Origin: Albula goreensis
Lineage: Eukaryota > Chordata > Actinopteri > Albuliformes > Albulidae
Direction of reading: 5' to 3'
Assembly: GCA_022829145.1 (NCBI GenBank)
Contig: CM040750.1
Coordinates: 6,874,755 to 6,938,754, forward strand
DNA length: 64,000 nt
The notes under the pieces were generated by a model that did not search any database, was not told where the DNA came from, and saw nothing but the letters and a program-made list of their open reading frames with translations. Both the position numbers and the translations under genes were made by a program. Of this stretch, positions 23,740 through 35,243 are shown in pieces. The stretch's first letter is position 1. Each line of letters begins with the position of its first letter.

Positions 23740-26020
23740 TTTTAGGATGTATGTGTACATTATCTTGGCTATTTAGTCAATACAGGTACATGACAATATA
23801 CCATACAGCTTTGATAATATGGTGTTTGCACAACGTCCAAATCACATAAAGTCCAATTTCACAGAACGTATCATGGATGTTAAGCAATGCATACCTGTAC
23901 CTTATAATGCCTGCCCAGCTGTGCAGCTCTCAGCTGTTTCTCTGTGACGGCTGTCTGACGGGCATGTCTGGCTCAGAGCAGAGTTACAGCACATTACGCT
24001 GAGGAACAACGCTATATACCTACTGCTGAAAGCTGAGAACTAAATTAGACGACTAAATAAGCACTGAAAATGTGCTGTACGGGTGGAACTAAGCCTTTCC
24101 ATGCAGATGCTGGACAATATGTGAATGTTTAGGGTGTGTACCTGTTGAAGGATACACTTTTTAATCATGATATTGTATGTTTTTAGTGGCAGGTTTATCT
24201 GTGAACTTTGTGCCTAGTGGTTTGATCAGGTGTGTGTGACTGAAATATACAAGTCTGTTGCAGTTTAGGAAAGTGCATTGAAGTAATTTGCTGAAGTACA
24301 CTGGGGTTTTAGTGGATGTTTCCAGATTTAGAAGAACAACTGGAACACAGGTAGAATAGAAAGCCTATATGAGATGAAAGTCTGGTAAATGTCATATTTG
24401 TGAATGTATTATCTATCAGAGCTGGCTAACAGCTAATTTTGAGAGTACAGCCTCCAGTTATCTGCAGAATATGATGTCATCAAATCAGTAGTTTACATGA
24501 CCCTCATCAGAAGCAATATGTGCAAATACATATCTAAACATTGGAAGTTCTCACCGAAGCTCTCTATGGAGTTTTCCAAAGTGGGAGGCAGAGTCTAGAT
24601 TTGATATACAACAGAAGAGTTCTTTGATTGATTTAGACACAAAACCTAATGATAGATAGACTGCAAGTGAATTGGTATACCTGACAATAATGGCTCCCCC
24701 TGGTGGTATGCTGAATGTATAATTACATTACAAGGACACACCCAGAGTTCCTATGACTGGGTAAACCCTACTATGACATCACCTACTGTGTCACAGTTCA
24801 GGGCAGGGAGCCAATCAAGGCAATCATGCAGTCTTCAGCTGATTTTAATGTTTGAAGAACCAATGCACTAAGCTTAATTATGTAGGGTCACTGAAATAAT
24901 GTTTACCTCACTAAATACTCTCACACTTAGGACTCTGTGTAAACAGAAGAATGTGACTGCATGTTTCCCCTTTGCGGGGTAGAAAATTTGAGCAATTATA
25001 GCTTGAACTTGACATCTTACTCTTACTGCAGCTATTAAGTTCCTAATCCAGGAGAACTAAGACACTATTGAGTACCCGTGGAGACAAATTATATCAGTTA
25101 AAATATTTGCATAGAAAGGTCATCGGTTTAAGGAATTTTAAAATGCATTCTCCTTATAGATTGTTACCACATGTCGTATCCATAATTGTGTAAATGAAAA
25201 GTGGAAAGAACATCCAAAGAATGGAGTGACACTGTCGAACAAGAAATTGTTTATTTCTATTTCTATGTTATTTACAACAGATTTTTGACAAATGTAAAAT
25301 CCAGTTTAGTCATTGGATAACCATGATTCTTAAAAATCCAGTAAATGTGGTTGAGACTGGAATATCTGAGCTTCTGTTGAGCCATAAACCATATTTGTTC
25401 TCAAAGATTATAATTAAGAACAAGATTAAAATGATTAGATACATATTGACAGTGTGGAATATAAAATATGTTGTATTTGTTCAATGATTGCAGTCTCTGA
25501 TTTTTCACAAACATTTATGAATCACTGGAATAGGTCCAATCCTGAATGTCATAAAGAAATTTAATGGAAAATTAAATATTTCCTGAGCAATTTCAGTTTC
25601 TGTGACTGATTACAGTGAGTCACATGATCTTTGCTGTAAAAGATCAGCAGACAGAGAACCATTTTGGGGATCAAAGTTCCTCTCCACAATAGGCCTGTTC
25701 TCTCACTAAAAGCCGGGCTCATAGTTTTACCAAACCATCACCACAAACAGCATCCTCTCCTGCCAAATGCGTTTGAAGTCCCAGAACCCGAGAAGAGTTT
25801 CCCATGACATAGAAATATTCATCTGATGAATACTGAAATTCAGGTTCAAAGTGGAGTCACTTGAGAGCGCATTGTGCAGCGGGACAGACGGCATTACAAT
25901 GGCTTCTCTATTGTGTAAAGACTGTTCAGCCTGGTTTTGGTCTGGCTGTTGCGAAAAATACCAGTCATGGTTTGGTGCTCCACTCCACGGAAGTTGTGGC
26001 TTTTGCCTCATTTACCAGTA
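23740..26020. other. No gene recognised
   Basis: About 2.3 kb of AT-rich, unique-looking sequence with short open frames only and no recognisable element ends. Confidence 0.4.
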
Positions 26021-26023
26021 ATC

Positions 26024-26270
26024 ATACACACACCATACCACCCACACACACACACATACCACACACACACACACACACCATCATACCACCCATCCACACA
26101 CACACACACACACACACCATACCACCCATCCACACACACACACACACACACACCATCCACCACACGCACACACACACACACACACACCACACACACACAC
26201 ACCATGCCACCCATCCACACACACACACCATACCACCCATCCACACACACACAAACACACACATGTACAC
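26024..26270. repeat. (CA)n with CCATACCACCCATC spacers
   Basis: Blocks of (CA)5-11 alternate with CCATACCACCCATC or variants, giving a loose 25-45 bp higher unit. The array is the left arm of a CA/TG inverted pair; the right arm is at 26328-26555. Confidence 0.93.
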
Positions 26271-26327
26271 AGCATAGTGTGTCTGGCTGAAAAAACTGTT
26301 GAAATACAGCTCCTGAAATGAACTGTT

Positions 26328-26555
26328 GGTGTGTGTGTATGTGTATATTGTGTGAGAGTGTGTGTGTGTGTATTGGGTGTGAGTCAGTGTGTGTGTGTTT
26401 TGTGTATTGTGTTAGTGAGTTTGTGTATGTGAGTGAGTGTGTGTGCATTTTGTGTGTGTGTGTGTGCGTGTGTATGTGTATTCTGTGCGATTCAGTGTGC
26501 ATGTATTGTGTTTGTGGTTTGTTTATTGTGTTAGTGAGTGTGTGTATGTGAGAGA
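26328..26555. repeat. Imperfect (TG)n tract
   Basis: TG-rich sequence with recurring GTGTATTGTGTTAGTGAG-like words. It faces the CA array 58 bp upstream, so the two could pair over about 200 bases on one strand. Confidence 0.92.
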
Positions 26556-27154
26556 GTGAGTGGGTGGCATGTCCACTATGCTACAACACTGTGATCATAT
26601 CTATGTTAGCTGATAAATAATTGGAGCAACCATTAATTACCACACTCAGCTTCCGTGAAACCTAAATACACATTATGAAAATCAACATACACATTAATTG
26701 TGTTTGTGGCTATAGGTGCATTCCCACTGTCTTACGTGTGTTGTTGTTTTTAACACACCAGCCAACACACGATGTAATAATCAAATTAAACAATGGAAGT
26801 CTTTCATATTAGAAGCCCCATTTTTCTGTCTGTGAATTGCACGGTGACCAGCTGATGTCCACAGCCTCAGCGCATATGATCTCAGCGTTTCTGGCAGCCC
26901 GAGCGCTACTCTCTGAACCCGGGCCAAGGTGCACTGCTGTTCTCGTTAGCCTTTAGCCCACCGCCGTGACCGTCTCCTGCTCTACACAGAACGCAACCCC
27001 AGCCCTGCTGTTCTCAGGCCATAGGCTCCAGAAAACCCTGCTTTCCACGACTGCATATCATTTGGTGCACAGGCTAATTAACCTCACTGCTGGCCATAGC
27101 ATTGGACAGACACACACACCAAGCCTGTGTGCCTGCAACATACATTTTTGATTA
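26556..27154. other. No gene recognised
   Basis: Unique-looking sequence. Nothing specific was recognised. Confidence 0.4.
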
Positions 27155-27301
27155 TCTTAACCATTAGGGCCATTCACCCCTGAGAGCCATGTGGGGTTAA
27201 GGGCCTTGATCAAGGGCCCAACCGCAATGGTGTGCGGCTAAACAGGGGCTTGAACAACCAACCAAAGGGTCCTAGTCTTGTACCTTAGCCACTATTTACA
27301 G
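27155..27301 (-). mobile_element. tRNA-derived SINE, reverse orientation
   Basis: Read on the minus strand the segment starts GTGGCTAAGGTACAAGAC (A-box region, 27292 downwards) and has GGTTGTTCAAGCCC (27259-27246), close to the Pol III B-box consensus GGTTCRANYCC. The following body, on the plus strand GGGGTTAAGGGCCTTGATCA (27193-27212), matches what I recall of a SINE body very common in fish genomes. The copy is diverged. No clear target duplication was found. Confidence 0.65.
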
Positions 27302-29457
27302 GCCGCACAGCAACACTTTGGTAAGAGGAAGAATCAGCAGCCGCCGTGATGCAATAGATGGGATTATATGCAATCAGCCATGTGGCAGGTCTCGGCACAG
27401 CGCTCACACCTCCATCTGTGCACATGCACAAGGTGCTTGCTTTTGTGGTGGATAGTTTTATGACTTCATCTCCAACAATATCAATGCATCAGTCATAGTA
27501 TCGATTGACATGGTCTCCGACCCTTGACCATCTTCTGTACTGGACTCCTGGTCAGTGAGGTTTCCTCCAGTCTAAAACAATGTCCTAGCTGATGTTACAT
27601 GTTAAAAGGTGGTTGACACATACTGAGCGGGCTTGACCCAAACCACACAGGAGAACATGGTCTGTCAGAAATACAGCATATACTTCATTAAAAATGTCTT
27701 TACCGGAACTTCTGAGGGACTTAGGCTGCCTAATTCAGAGCAAATGTGAGACCTGCAAAATCGACCTGCTCCTCACCGCATGTAGCGCCGGTGGCCAAAC
27801 GCCAAACCCGGTATGATGCTCACAGTCTTCTTCGCTGTGTGAAATGAGCAGTTCGTTTTCAGTGCAGTCAGAAGGGCTGGATTTGATGATTCATGGCCTG
27901 GCTCCACTGCTCGTGTTCACAGGGCGAAATGAATGAGCCCATTACTCGCCCTGAGGGCCCCAGACCCCACACAAACAGCCTTTCTCATTGCAGCATGCGG
28001 CTGAAGGACACGGCTCCACGTCGACCTGGACCACGTTTCCCATAAGTCATATGTGTGTAATTTCTGGAAAGGGCCAGTCAGCAGTGAGTCAGGGTTTTAA
28101 CAGGTCAAAGCAGGCGCCGTGATGTAGACATCTAAACGCTGGTCTACTATGACGATCAAGATTAAATGTCATGACTTTTCCGCAGAAGGTACAGTATTGC
28201 ATCTAATGATTAGAGAGTGAGGTGGCACACCAAAAATGGCTGGCGCTACCATTCGATATCAGTGCCTCTGTGATTTGAGCCAATAACCGGATTGTGGTTA
28301 CTGAGAGAAAAACTTTTTTGATTGGTTCAAAAAAGTCAATGAGCAACAGCTGAATGAAAGCTGAGATAAGGGACTCCCGTAATACATGTGACGACTAAAC
28401 CTCACCTCGCACTGCAGACGTGCCACCAATTATACCCTGCTGATGTCATCGGAGGATGAGAAAGTCAGCATCTACTCAGGCAGTGGTACAATGCATTGAA
28501 TCTTCTGCCCTCAAAAACACCTCCCCTTGGGAGCATGTGACACTCCACCAATCAGAGATCAGTACACACTAACATACATGTGTTAATTGGTGGAGCATCA
28601 TGTTCCAACTTTTCAAGGGTAGTTAATTTAATGGATTGGGCCACAGCCTGACCAGGAGTGGGCGCTAGAGAGCGATGAGACTAACACATTTAACGGGCTT
28701 AAGAGTTCATTCCCCAACAAGACTGAGCCAACAGGTGCACGAATACCCAATCAGAGGGTTCACGCTTGCTTCCCGAAAGATCGGCTCACTGTGTGAGCCA
28801 CCTGGAGACCTAACTCATCCAGCTCTGTCATTTTTACAAATCGTGTTCAGTAGTGTTCAGTAGCAACAGTGCAAAGACATATTCCTTTTCCCAATTAAGA
28901 TTGTATTTTATATTTCTAATGATACATACATAGCGCATACATATATAGCGTGCTAGCCTTTGCATTCGTGTTTGCAATTAATAATGTGTAATTATAATGG
29001 CACTTCCAGGTTTTTCCCTGCTTGGGTCCTGGTTTGGTGAGGTTTCACTGTATGTAGTAGCACAGCTCTAGATTAATGCCAGCAGTTCCACATATTCTTT
29101 GAAAGTACAGAGAAACAATCATTATTCATATTTTATCACTCTGTTATGAAATCAATCCAGGCTTAAATATTTTGAAAGCTTCATCAATACGGGCTAAAAC
29201 AACTGCTCTTCATTATCAAAACAACCTCTGCCACGCCGAGACAGATTATGTATGATGTCCTGGCAGGGTTTCATTTAAATGTAGCGGGATGTGTTTCACA
29301 ACGGGGCATTGTTTTGGGAGCCGCGGGGGGCGCAGATACGTAAACGATCTCTCTGCGCAAATGGTTTAACCCACGCCAGCCCGCAGCCGTTCATTCAGTA
29401 CGCTCCCCGAGTCTTTTAAAGCTTGCGCTTTGAGAGCTACCCGAGGTTTTAAGTGCG
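27302..29457. other. No gene recognised
   Basis: Mostly unique-looking sequence. 29310-29420 is CpG-rich for the window (about 11 CpGs in 100 bp). A weak tRNA-like A-box (GTGAGCCACCTGG, reverse) near 28800 could be an old SINE head. Confidence 0.35.
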
Positions 29458-29479
29458 TTATTTATTTATTTATTTATTT
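29458..29479. repeat. (TTTA)n microsatellite
   Basis: Five uninterrupted TTTA units followed by a pyrimidine-rich stretch ending in CTCTGCAG. Confidence 0.9.
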
Positions 29480-29592
29480 GTTCATTCCCTTATTTTCTCT
29501 GCAGCAGATGACATGTGTTTCGAATAAAAAGCCCGGGTTTATTAGGATACTGCCTCCACTTTGCATGGGGTTGGGGAGTAATTACTATCGTT

Positions 29593-29638
29593 TGAAAGCG
29601 AATGATAATTAACGTGACGCAGAGCCCATTCGCTTTCA
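29593..29638. repeat. Perfect 12 bp inverted repeat
   Basis: TGAAAGCGAATG (29593-29604) and its exact complement CATTCGCTTTCA (29627-29638), with a 22 base spacer containing ATAATTAACGTGACGC. It could form a stem-loop or a dimeric protein-binding site. Confidence 0.75.
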
Positions 29639-29666
29639 TTGAGAAATCTCCTGCTTGCTCAAACCA

Positions 29667-29677
29667 CCCCCCCCCCC
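29667..29677. repeat. C11 homopolymer
   Basis: Eleven consecutive C bases, preceded by CA and followed by ATAATAA. Confidence 0.85.
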
Positions 29678-29723
29678 ATAATAATTTCCACATTGGTGAC
29701 CCCCTATATTCCTGCACACACAC

Positions 29724-30845
29724 ACAGTTAAAAAGCTGGTGAAAATTTCTGTTCTCAATGAATGGAGATTAGACCAGATTAGCTTGCATATGCATTTTAT
29801 ACCATCAGTAGAACAATAATGAAATACTTGAGTTTGTTTTATAGCACTTTCATTTACAAGTAAATACCTTATGTTTTTGCCTCAGGAAACAGTTAAATGT
29901 ACCCATGGTCCTTTGTTTCACAGGAACAAACAGAGCAGACCAATTCATTTTCCCATATTGCATTGTGTTGACAGCAGACTCATGGGACCGTAGTACAGCA
30001 CTGTGTATGCACACTGTAAAATTGTGCAATATAGCATACATATTTATTTGTATACTTTTATGAGCTCACTACCCTAAACATGACATGGAAAAAAAACTAT
30101 AAATGTTCAGCGCTACTGTGGATTTTTTAATTAGCCAATAGAAAACCAGAAGAGAAGCTGAGTAGAAACATGACAAATTGCTCATTGCCACTTCAACCTT
30201 TATAATACAATGTTAACTGCTACCTCAAGGTTTAATATTTGATTTTACAATGACAGAATACATTTCACTCCTTTTGGACTCATATAAACCCTGTTTGAGT
30301 TGATTTGATACTGTACATTTTACTGTATTGTTTATGCATTCGCGAGTTGTGAAATTTGGTGGTCATAATCACATAAAACCAGTGGGAAACTTGAAAGGTT
30401 TTTATTCCAATTTTATATAAACCATGAGAGATTTTTCAGCTGAACCATTCCTAAATGAAAACACTTTTATTGTTTCGTTTTAGCCCTCTAAAACATGCGT
30501 TTCCCAACATTGTTGTTTTCACAGTGACCCGTGATTATAGACTTAGAGCCCTGGTTTCAGTCTTCATATGTCCATTTCCTCAGAAAATTCTATTCAGGAG
30601 CAGCAGATGTTGGCGTCTCTCCCATCAGGACGTCGGATTGTAAAGCAGAGGTTCAGACGTGGTTTAGACCGTGGGGTGGAGGGGTATAACCCTACTTTGC
30701 GCTTATTACAGAACTCTTGTGGACGTCCTGTAAGCTGCCGTATTTAACTGCCTTCATGTCTAAATGAGCTGAGCCAAATAAATTAACTTCATTTCCAGAA
30801 CTGAGATTAAGAGCAGGAAATATCCTCATGAAAGGGGGTCAGACT
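29724..30845. other. No gene recognised
   Basis: AT-rich unique-looking sequence with no open frame of interest. Confidence 0.4.
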
Positions 30846-30850
30846 GGGGT

Positions 30851-31210
30851 CAGCCAATCACAGGCAAACTAAAATACTGTTTTAAACATCTTTATACAAC
30901 CAGGCAAACACAGCGAAACTCCAGTACTGTTTTAAACATGTATACACCAGCAGCAAATCACAGACAAACTACAGCACTGTTTTAAATATCTCTAAACAAC
31001 CAGCCAATCACAAGCAGACAACAACACTGTTTTAAACATCTCTACACAACCAGCCAATCATAGACAAACTACAATGCTAGTTGACATGTCTCTACATAAT
31101 CAGAAAATGTGAATCGCAGGCAAACTACAGTAATGTTTTACATGTCTGTGCAACCAGCCAATCACAGACAAACACTACCAGCAAGTAACAAGCAAACTAC
31201 AATACTGTCC
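30851..31210. repeat. Minisatellite, 50 bp unit, with CCAAT boxes
   Basis: About seven diverged copies with a 50 bp period (ACTGTTTTAAACAT near 30876, 30926, 30976 and 31026, then weaker copies). Several units contain CCAGCCAATCACAG, a full match to the NF-Y consensus. The forkhead-like half-site TAAACA recurs too. The 3' copies are irregular in length. Confidence 0.9.
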
Positions 31211-32127
31211 TGGGTTGGAATGTCATTTTGTAGCTGATTTATTGATGTTCTTTTTAAATCAGAGTATATTTGTCTGGACAATCATAAAGCAAAACTTGTA
31301 ATGACGGTGTTGTGTTTCGCGGTGTTGGTGTTCAAACACACTGGGCAGAGCAGGGCAGTGGCTAAATTTTCACAGTGTGGAGGTTAATTTCATCCTGTGT
31401 TTCACAGTGGGTTTAAAATTCTTTATTTGAGCACCAATTTGGCTGACATAATATCAGGCCGGTAATCTGTGTTGTAAGATAAAGTGCTGAGATGTTGTGG
31501 AAATTCAAAGAATATAATACACATTTGACACGGGATTTATGAGCGAATGAGGTGTCCATCTAGTTATAATGTTCATTTACTCGTCTAAATGTAGCCTTTC
31601 ATTTACTCAGACGAGTTATAATTCAGACCGACATTTACAGACATGCGGTTTTAATTTATGTTACTGGTTGAAATTATGATGAATTATTATTACCAATTCT
31701 GAATGACTCATTCAGTCTGTGTCACATTTCAGATGTGTCAAAAGGGTTTAATTCTCTTGTCTTTATGAAAACTGGGATTGGTTAAATTTGACTAGTGGCA
31801 ACACAGTTTTTCTCAAACGCTAAGACATGTTTAATTAAACAGGCATCCACTTAATCTTCATCATCACCTTCTTAGCGCAGCAGAAGTCTTCTCTTGAAAA
31901 TGCGTTGACTTTGTCATTGGTTTCAAACATTTTTCACATTCTTTTCAAAGTGCTGATCTCATAGAAAGACACAAAACTCTATTGGATTACCTGTGTCAAA
32001 CAAAAGGCAAACATTTATTTACAGCTGATAGAAATCACTTGCATGAATGTGAACCTCTAATGCACCTGTGTAAAACTCCTTTTCGCGATTCTTCGATCAG
32101 CAGTTAGCTCTTATCAATCTGTAAAAG
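31211..32127. other. No gene; possible 5' part of the transposon that follows
   Basis: AT-rich sequence. It may include the 5' non-coding end of the DDE transposon downstream, but I could not identify terminal inverted repeats. Confidence 0.3.
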
Positions 32128-33453
32128 ATGCCGCCTCTGAGTTGAGGCCCAAGGCACGTAAGGAGAGTAGGAGTATGAGTAAGGAGCATAAGAGGCCATG
32201 GCAGACGGGCCTGAGGAAGAAGAGTGCGCTTGAGTGGTGCAGGAGCCTCTGCAAGAGGAGAAAATAGAGCTCAAGTTTCAAATGAATTGGCAAAAATTAT
32301 TGACCATGTCACCAATCATGGCTTATCCATTTGAGAGGCAGGACAAAGGGTTCAGCCCAATCTGAGTCAGAGCACTGTGGTAACTATTGTCAGGCAGTCA
32401 GTTTTTTACAACCTCTTTGCAGTTACTTTATAGAGTACACAGACTGCTTCAAAGTGGTGGCAGAGAAAAGATCTTTACTGCTGAACGGGAGGCTGCCGTT
32501 GTAGACATGGTCATGGGAAACGATGTGATCAGATGGTGTGAAATCCAGCGGTAATTGCAGAACGGGGCATTTCGAAATATCGAATATGAGTTTGGCTACT
32601 ACTGATTGAGTCCTTGAGCAAAACCATGTTGGAATGAAGCGGCCATATCGAGTTTCATTCCAAAAGACACTCTGACATAGTGATGGAGGCAAGACTCCAG
32701 TTTGCGCAGATAAGGAATTGTGATCGCAGCGCCTTGTCATACCATACAGTTACATGCAACTGGAATGATTTGTTTTACGCATTTGCTTTTTTTTCTTGGA
32801 GAATAGTGGAGTTTGAAGCTGAACAGGCAGGTCACATATTCATTTATGTGGATGAAGCTGGCCTCAACCTCTAAAGTGAGGACACGTGGAAGGAACATCA
32901 TTGGGCAGAAGGGCACTGTTACGTGCCAGGTCAGGGGCGCCAATATTAGAGGTGCTGCCATCTCCAATGATGGTGCCCTTTGCCACACACCAACTATCGG
33001 CCCATACGATACGAAACAACTCATTACATTTCATGACGCAGTGAATGAAAGGCTGGTTGTTCCACCTGAAGAGAGAGGGCTGTTGAGGCCTGGCATGACT
33101 CTGTATATCTTTATTCGGGACAATGTTTCCTTCCACCGCTCTCGCCTTAGAAGCAAATGGTTTGCTACATAGCCCTGTAGGATGATGCAATTCCTCCCAA
33201 CATAGTTTCCTTTTCTGAACCCAGTTGAGGAATTCTTCTCTGCTTGGTGGTGGAAGGTATATCATCACGGCCATATGACCAGATGTCACTCTGGGAGGAA
33301 ATGAATGCTGGCTGCCTTGCAATAGGTGCAGAGGACTGCCAGGGATGGATACGCCATGCAAGGAGGGTTTTCCCTTGGTGCATTGCAGGGGAAAACATCC
33401 AGAGCGATGTTGATGAGAACCTGTGGCCTAATCGTGAGGAACAAATGAAGTAA
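32128..33453 (+). pseudogene. Decayed IS630/Tc1-like DDE transposase gene
   Basis: A transposase coding region with stops and frameshifts, readable in pieces. A helix-turn-helix part is in frame from 32275 (VSNELAKIIDHVTNHGLSI, one stop, EAGQRVQPNLSQSTVVTIVR). A second piece follows at 32474 (FTAEREAAVVDMVMGNDVIR). The catalytic domain starts near 32840: IYVDEAG carries the first Asp (codon 32851), GRNIIGQKGTVT and VNERLVVPPEERG follow one frame over, RDNVSFHRS has the second Asp (33119), and NPVEEFFSAWWWKV has the third acid, Glu (33227 or 33230). The C-terminus, QGWIRHARRVFPW then ENLWPNREEQMK, lies in a third frame and ends at 33453. These blocks and their order match a fish Tc1-like DDE family whose proteins are about 400 residues long. 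The ATG at 32128 is a plausible original start, followed quickly by a stop. The copy cannot make a full protein. Terminal repeats were not found. Minus-strand frames over this region are shadows. Confidence 0.85.
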
Positions 33454-35210
33454 ATGTGAAGTTCTGAGGATGTCAACAATTTGTGTTTGCTTTTTGGATG
33501 TTTCCACCCATACGTTTCCTTTGGTTGCTTTTCATGTTTATTTTTATTTACAGTATCGAGTATTTATGAGTTTGAAAAGTATGGAAAAAAGAATGACATG
33601 GAAAAATCTGATGCGGTACAAAAACATTTTTTTGTTATGAGTATTTCTCATTTTGGGTGAAGTTTATTGGTTTGTGGAAGAATGCAGCACAAAAGTTGTA
33701 CCATAGGTGTAGGTCTTACATGTCAACAACGGTTCATGGGCATGGAAAGACCTGCACGCAAGAATAAAATGAATGAAGAAAACTTTCGTAGAAAATGTTT
33801 CTTTCTTTGCAGTATTTTAATGGGCGTATCAAAAAAAGAGTAAAAAGTGCAGGTGCAGAGTGCAGCTGGGTTTGTTATCTCTAGTAAAATCATCTTTGGA
33901 GAAAAGAATACAATTCATGCTGTGATATGCTTGCTTGCCTTTTTTGGCACATACTATAACTATGTAAGTGGCAATATAGCAAATGGCACAATGGCCCAGG
34001 CATACAGCACAAATTAAGGTTGAGCCGGTTCATATTGATAGCTTTATTTTGTATGTTGTTGTCCATTGCGTAATGAATTGTTGAAGGAATATATTAATTT
34101 GTCAACAAGTTGTGTTGTTTGAGGGAAATATTTGCTTTTGTTGCATGTTTGTTTTTAGAAAGCATTTTACAAACAAATTAGTCATTTTAGCCATTCAGCT
34201 TCTGTTTCAGCATGTGTGTTAATTATTTTGAAAATGTGATGTCAGAGTGGACAAATGTGTTTAAGCAAACAAGAAAAACTGTAAAATTTTAATGGACTGT
34301 TTGGGATGATATACGCAGAGAGAACAGTCAGTGACGTGCAGGCTAAGTGTGTTTCACACTGGTTTTAGCTAACCTGACCTCCTCAAAGTATGAGGACAGT
34401 TTTAAATATAAGAAGAAAAGCCCTAAAAAGTCATGCAGTCATTCGCTCACAATTTTTATGATTCACAAATAATTCTGTTTCTTACATATGTACACTGCAT
34501 ATTTCAAAGTATCACTTTAACACTAGCAAACCAACAATACTTACTCTTTCACACACACTTGTACCGATAAAATTGTTCAACCATATGGCAAAATTACAGT
34601 GGCCGGGTTGGAGCTATGGAACCATGCCTGATCAGGATTCTGATAGAGGCAGACAGAAGGTACACTGGCAATTCTGAGTGATTCCCCAGTTTGTTTTCAA
34701 ATCTAATCATGTGACAACACTGTGCAAATTCATTGGCTGATGGATTGCTCAGATGATGTGTTTTGTGAGACGAAGTGAAGACGAGGAACTGGAGGATGAC
34801 TCCTCAGAGAGAACATCGGCCGGTCCGGTCTGACCACCAACAGTACCAGTTCAGGGGCCTGTGGCCCCCAAGGGCCCATCTGTGAGTGGACATCCTCAGT
34901 GTGTTTACTGGGGTCCCTTCAACATAAAGGTATCCTTAAAGGAACACCTGAACAGATTCAGCACATACAATACTCCAGAATCAGCTCTGTGTCTGTGTGA
35001 TCAGACACACCACGGTTTCACAAAGTAAATTTTGCAGTGGTCCTTACATGAAATGTTGATTAATTTTGTCACTTTTTATTTAAATCCATAAAAATACTTG
35101 CTTTCTCATTATTTTGTCACAGCCGTCAGAACAGTTAAACCGCTCACAAGTGAAACAAGATGCTCTGAGGTTATTAATTAAAAAAGGCAAATGAATTGCC
35201 GTGGACATCT
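33454..35210. other. No gene; may include 3' part of the transposon
   Basis: AT-rich sequence. The first several hundred bases probably belong to the 3' non-coding end of the DDE transposon, for example GTTTAAGCAAACAAGAAAAA near 34260, but its boundary was not found. Confidence 0.3.
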
Positions 35211-35243
35211 GTGTGTGTGTGCGTATGCGTGTGCGTGTGTGCG
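35211..35243. repeat. TG/CG alternating tract
   Basis: Alternating pyrimidine-purine TG run with interspersed CG and TATGCG, a Z-DNA-prone composition. Confidence 0.85.

Noticed and set aside
28640..28815. Possible reverse SINE with A-box-like GTGAGCCACCTGG
   Set aside because: The B-box match is poor and no SINE body is recognisable.
32864..33361. 165-codon minus-strand frame
   Set aside because: It is a shadow of the DDE transposase pseudogene on the plus strand.
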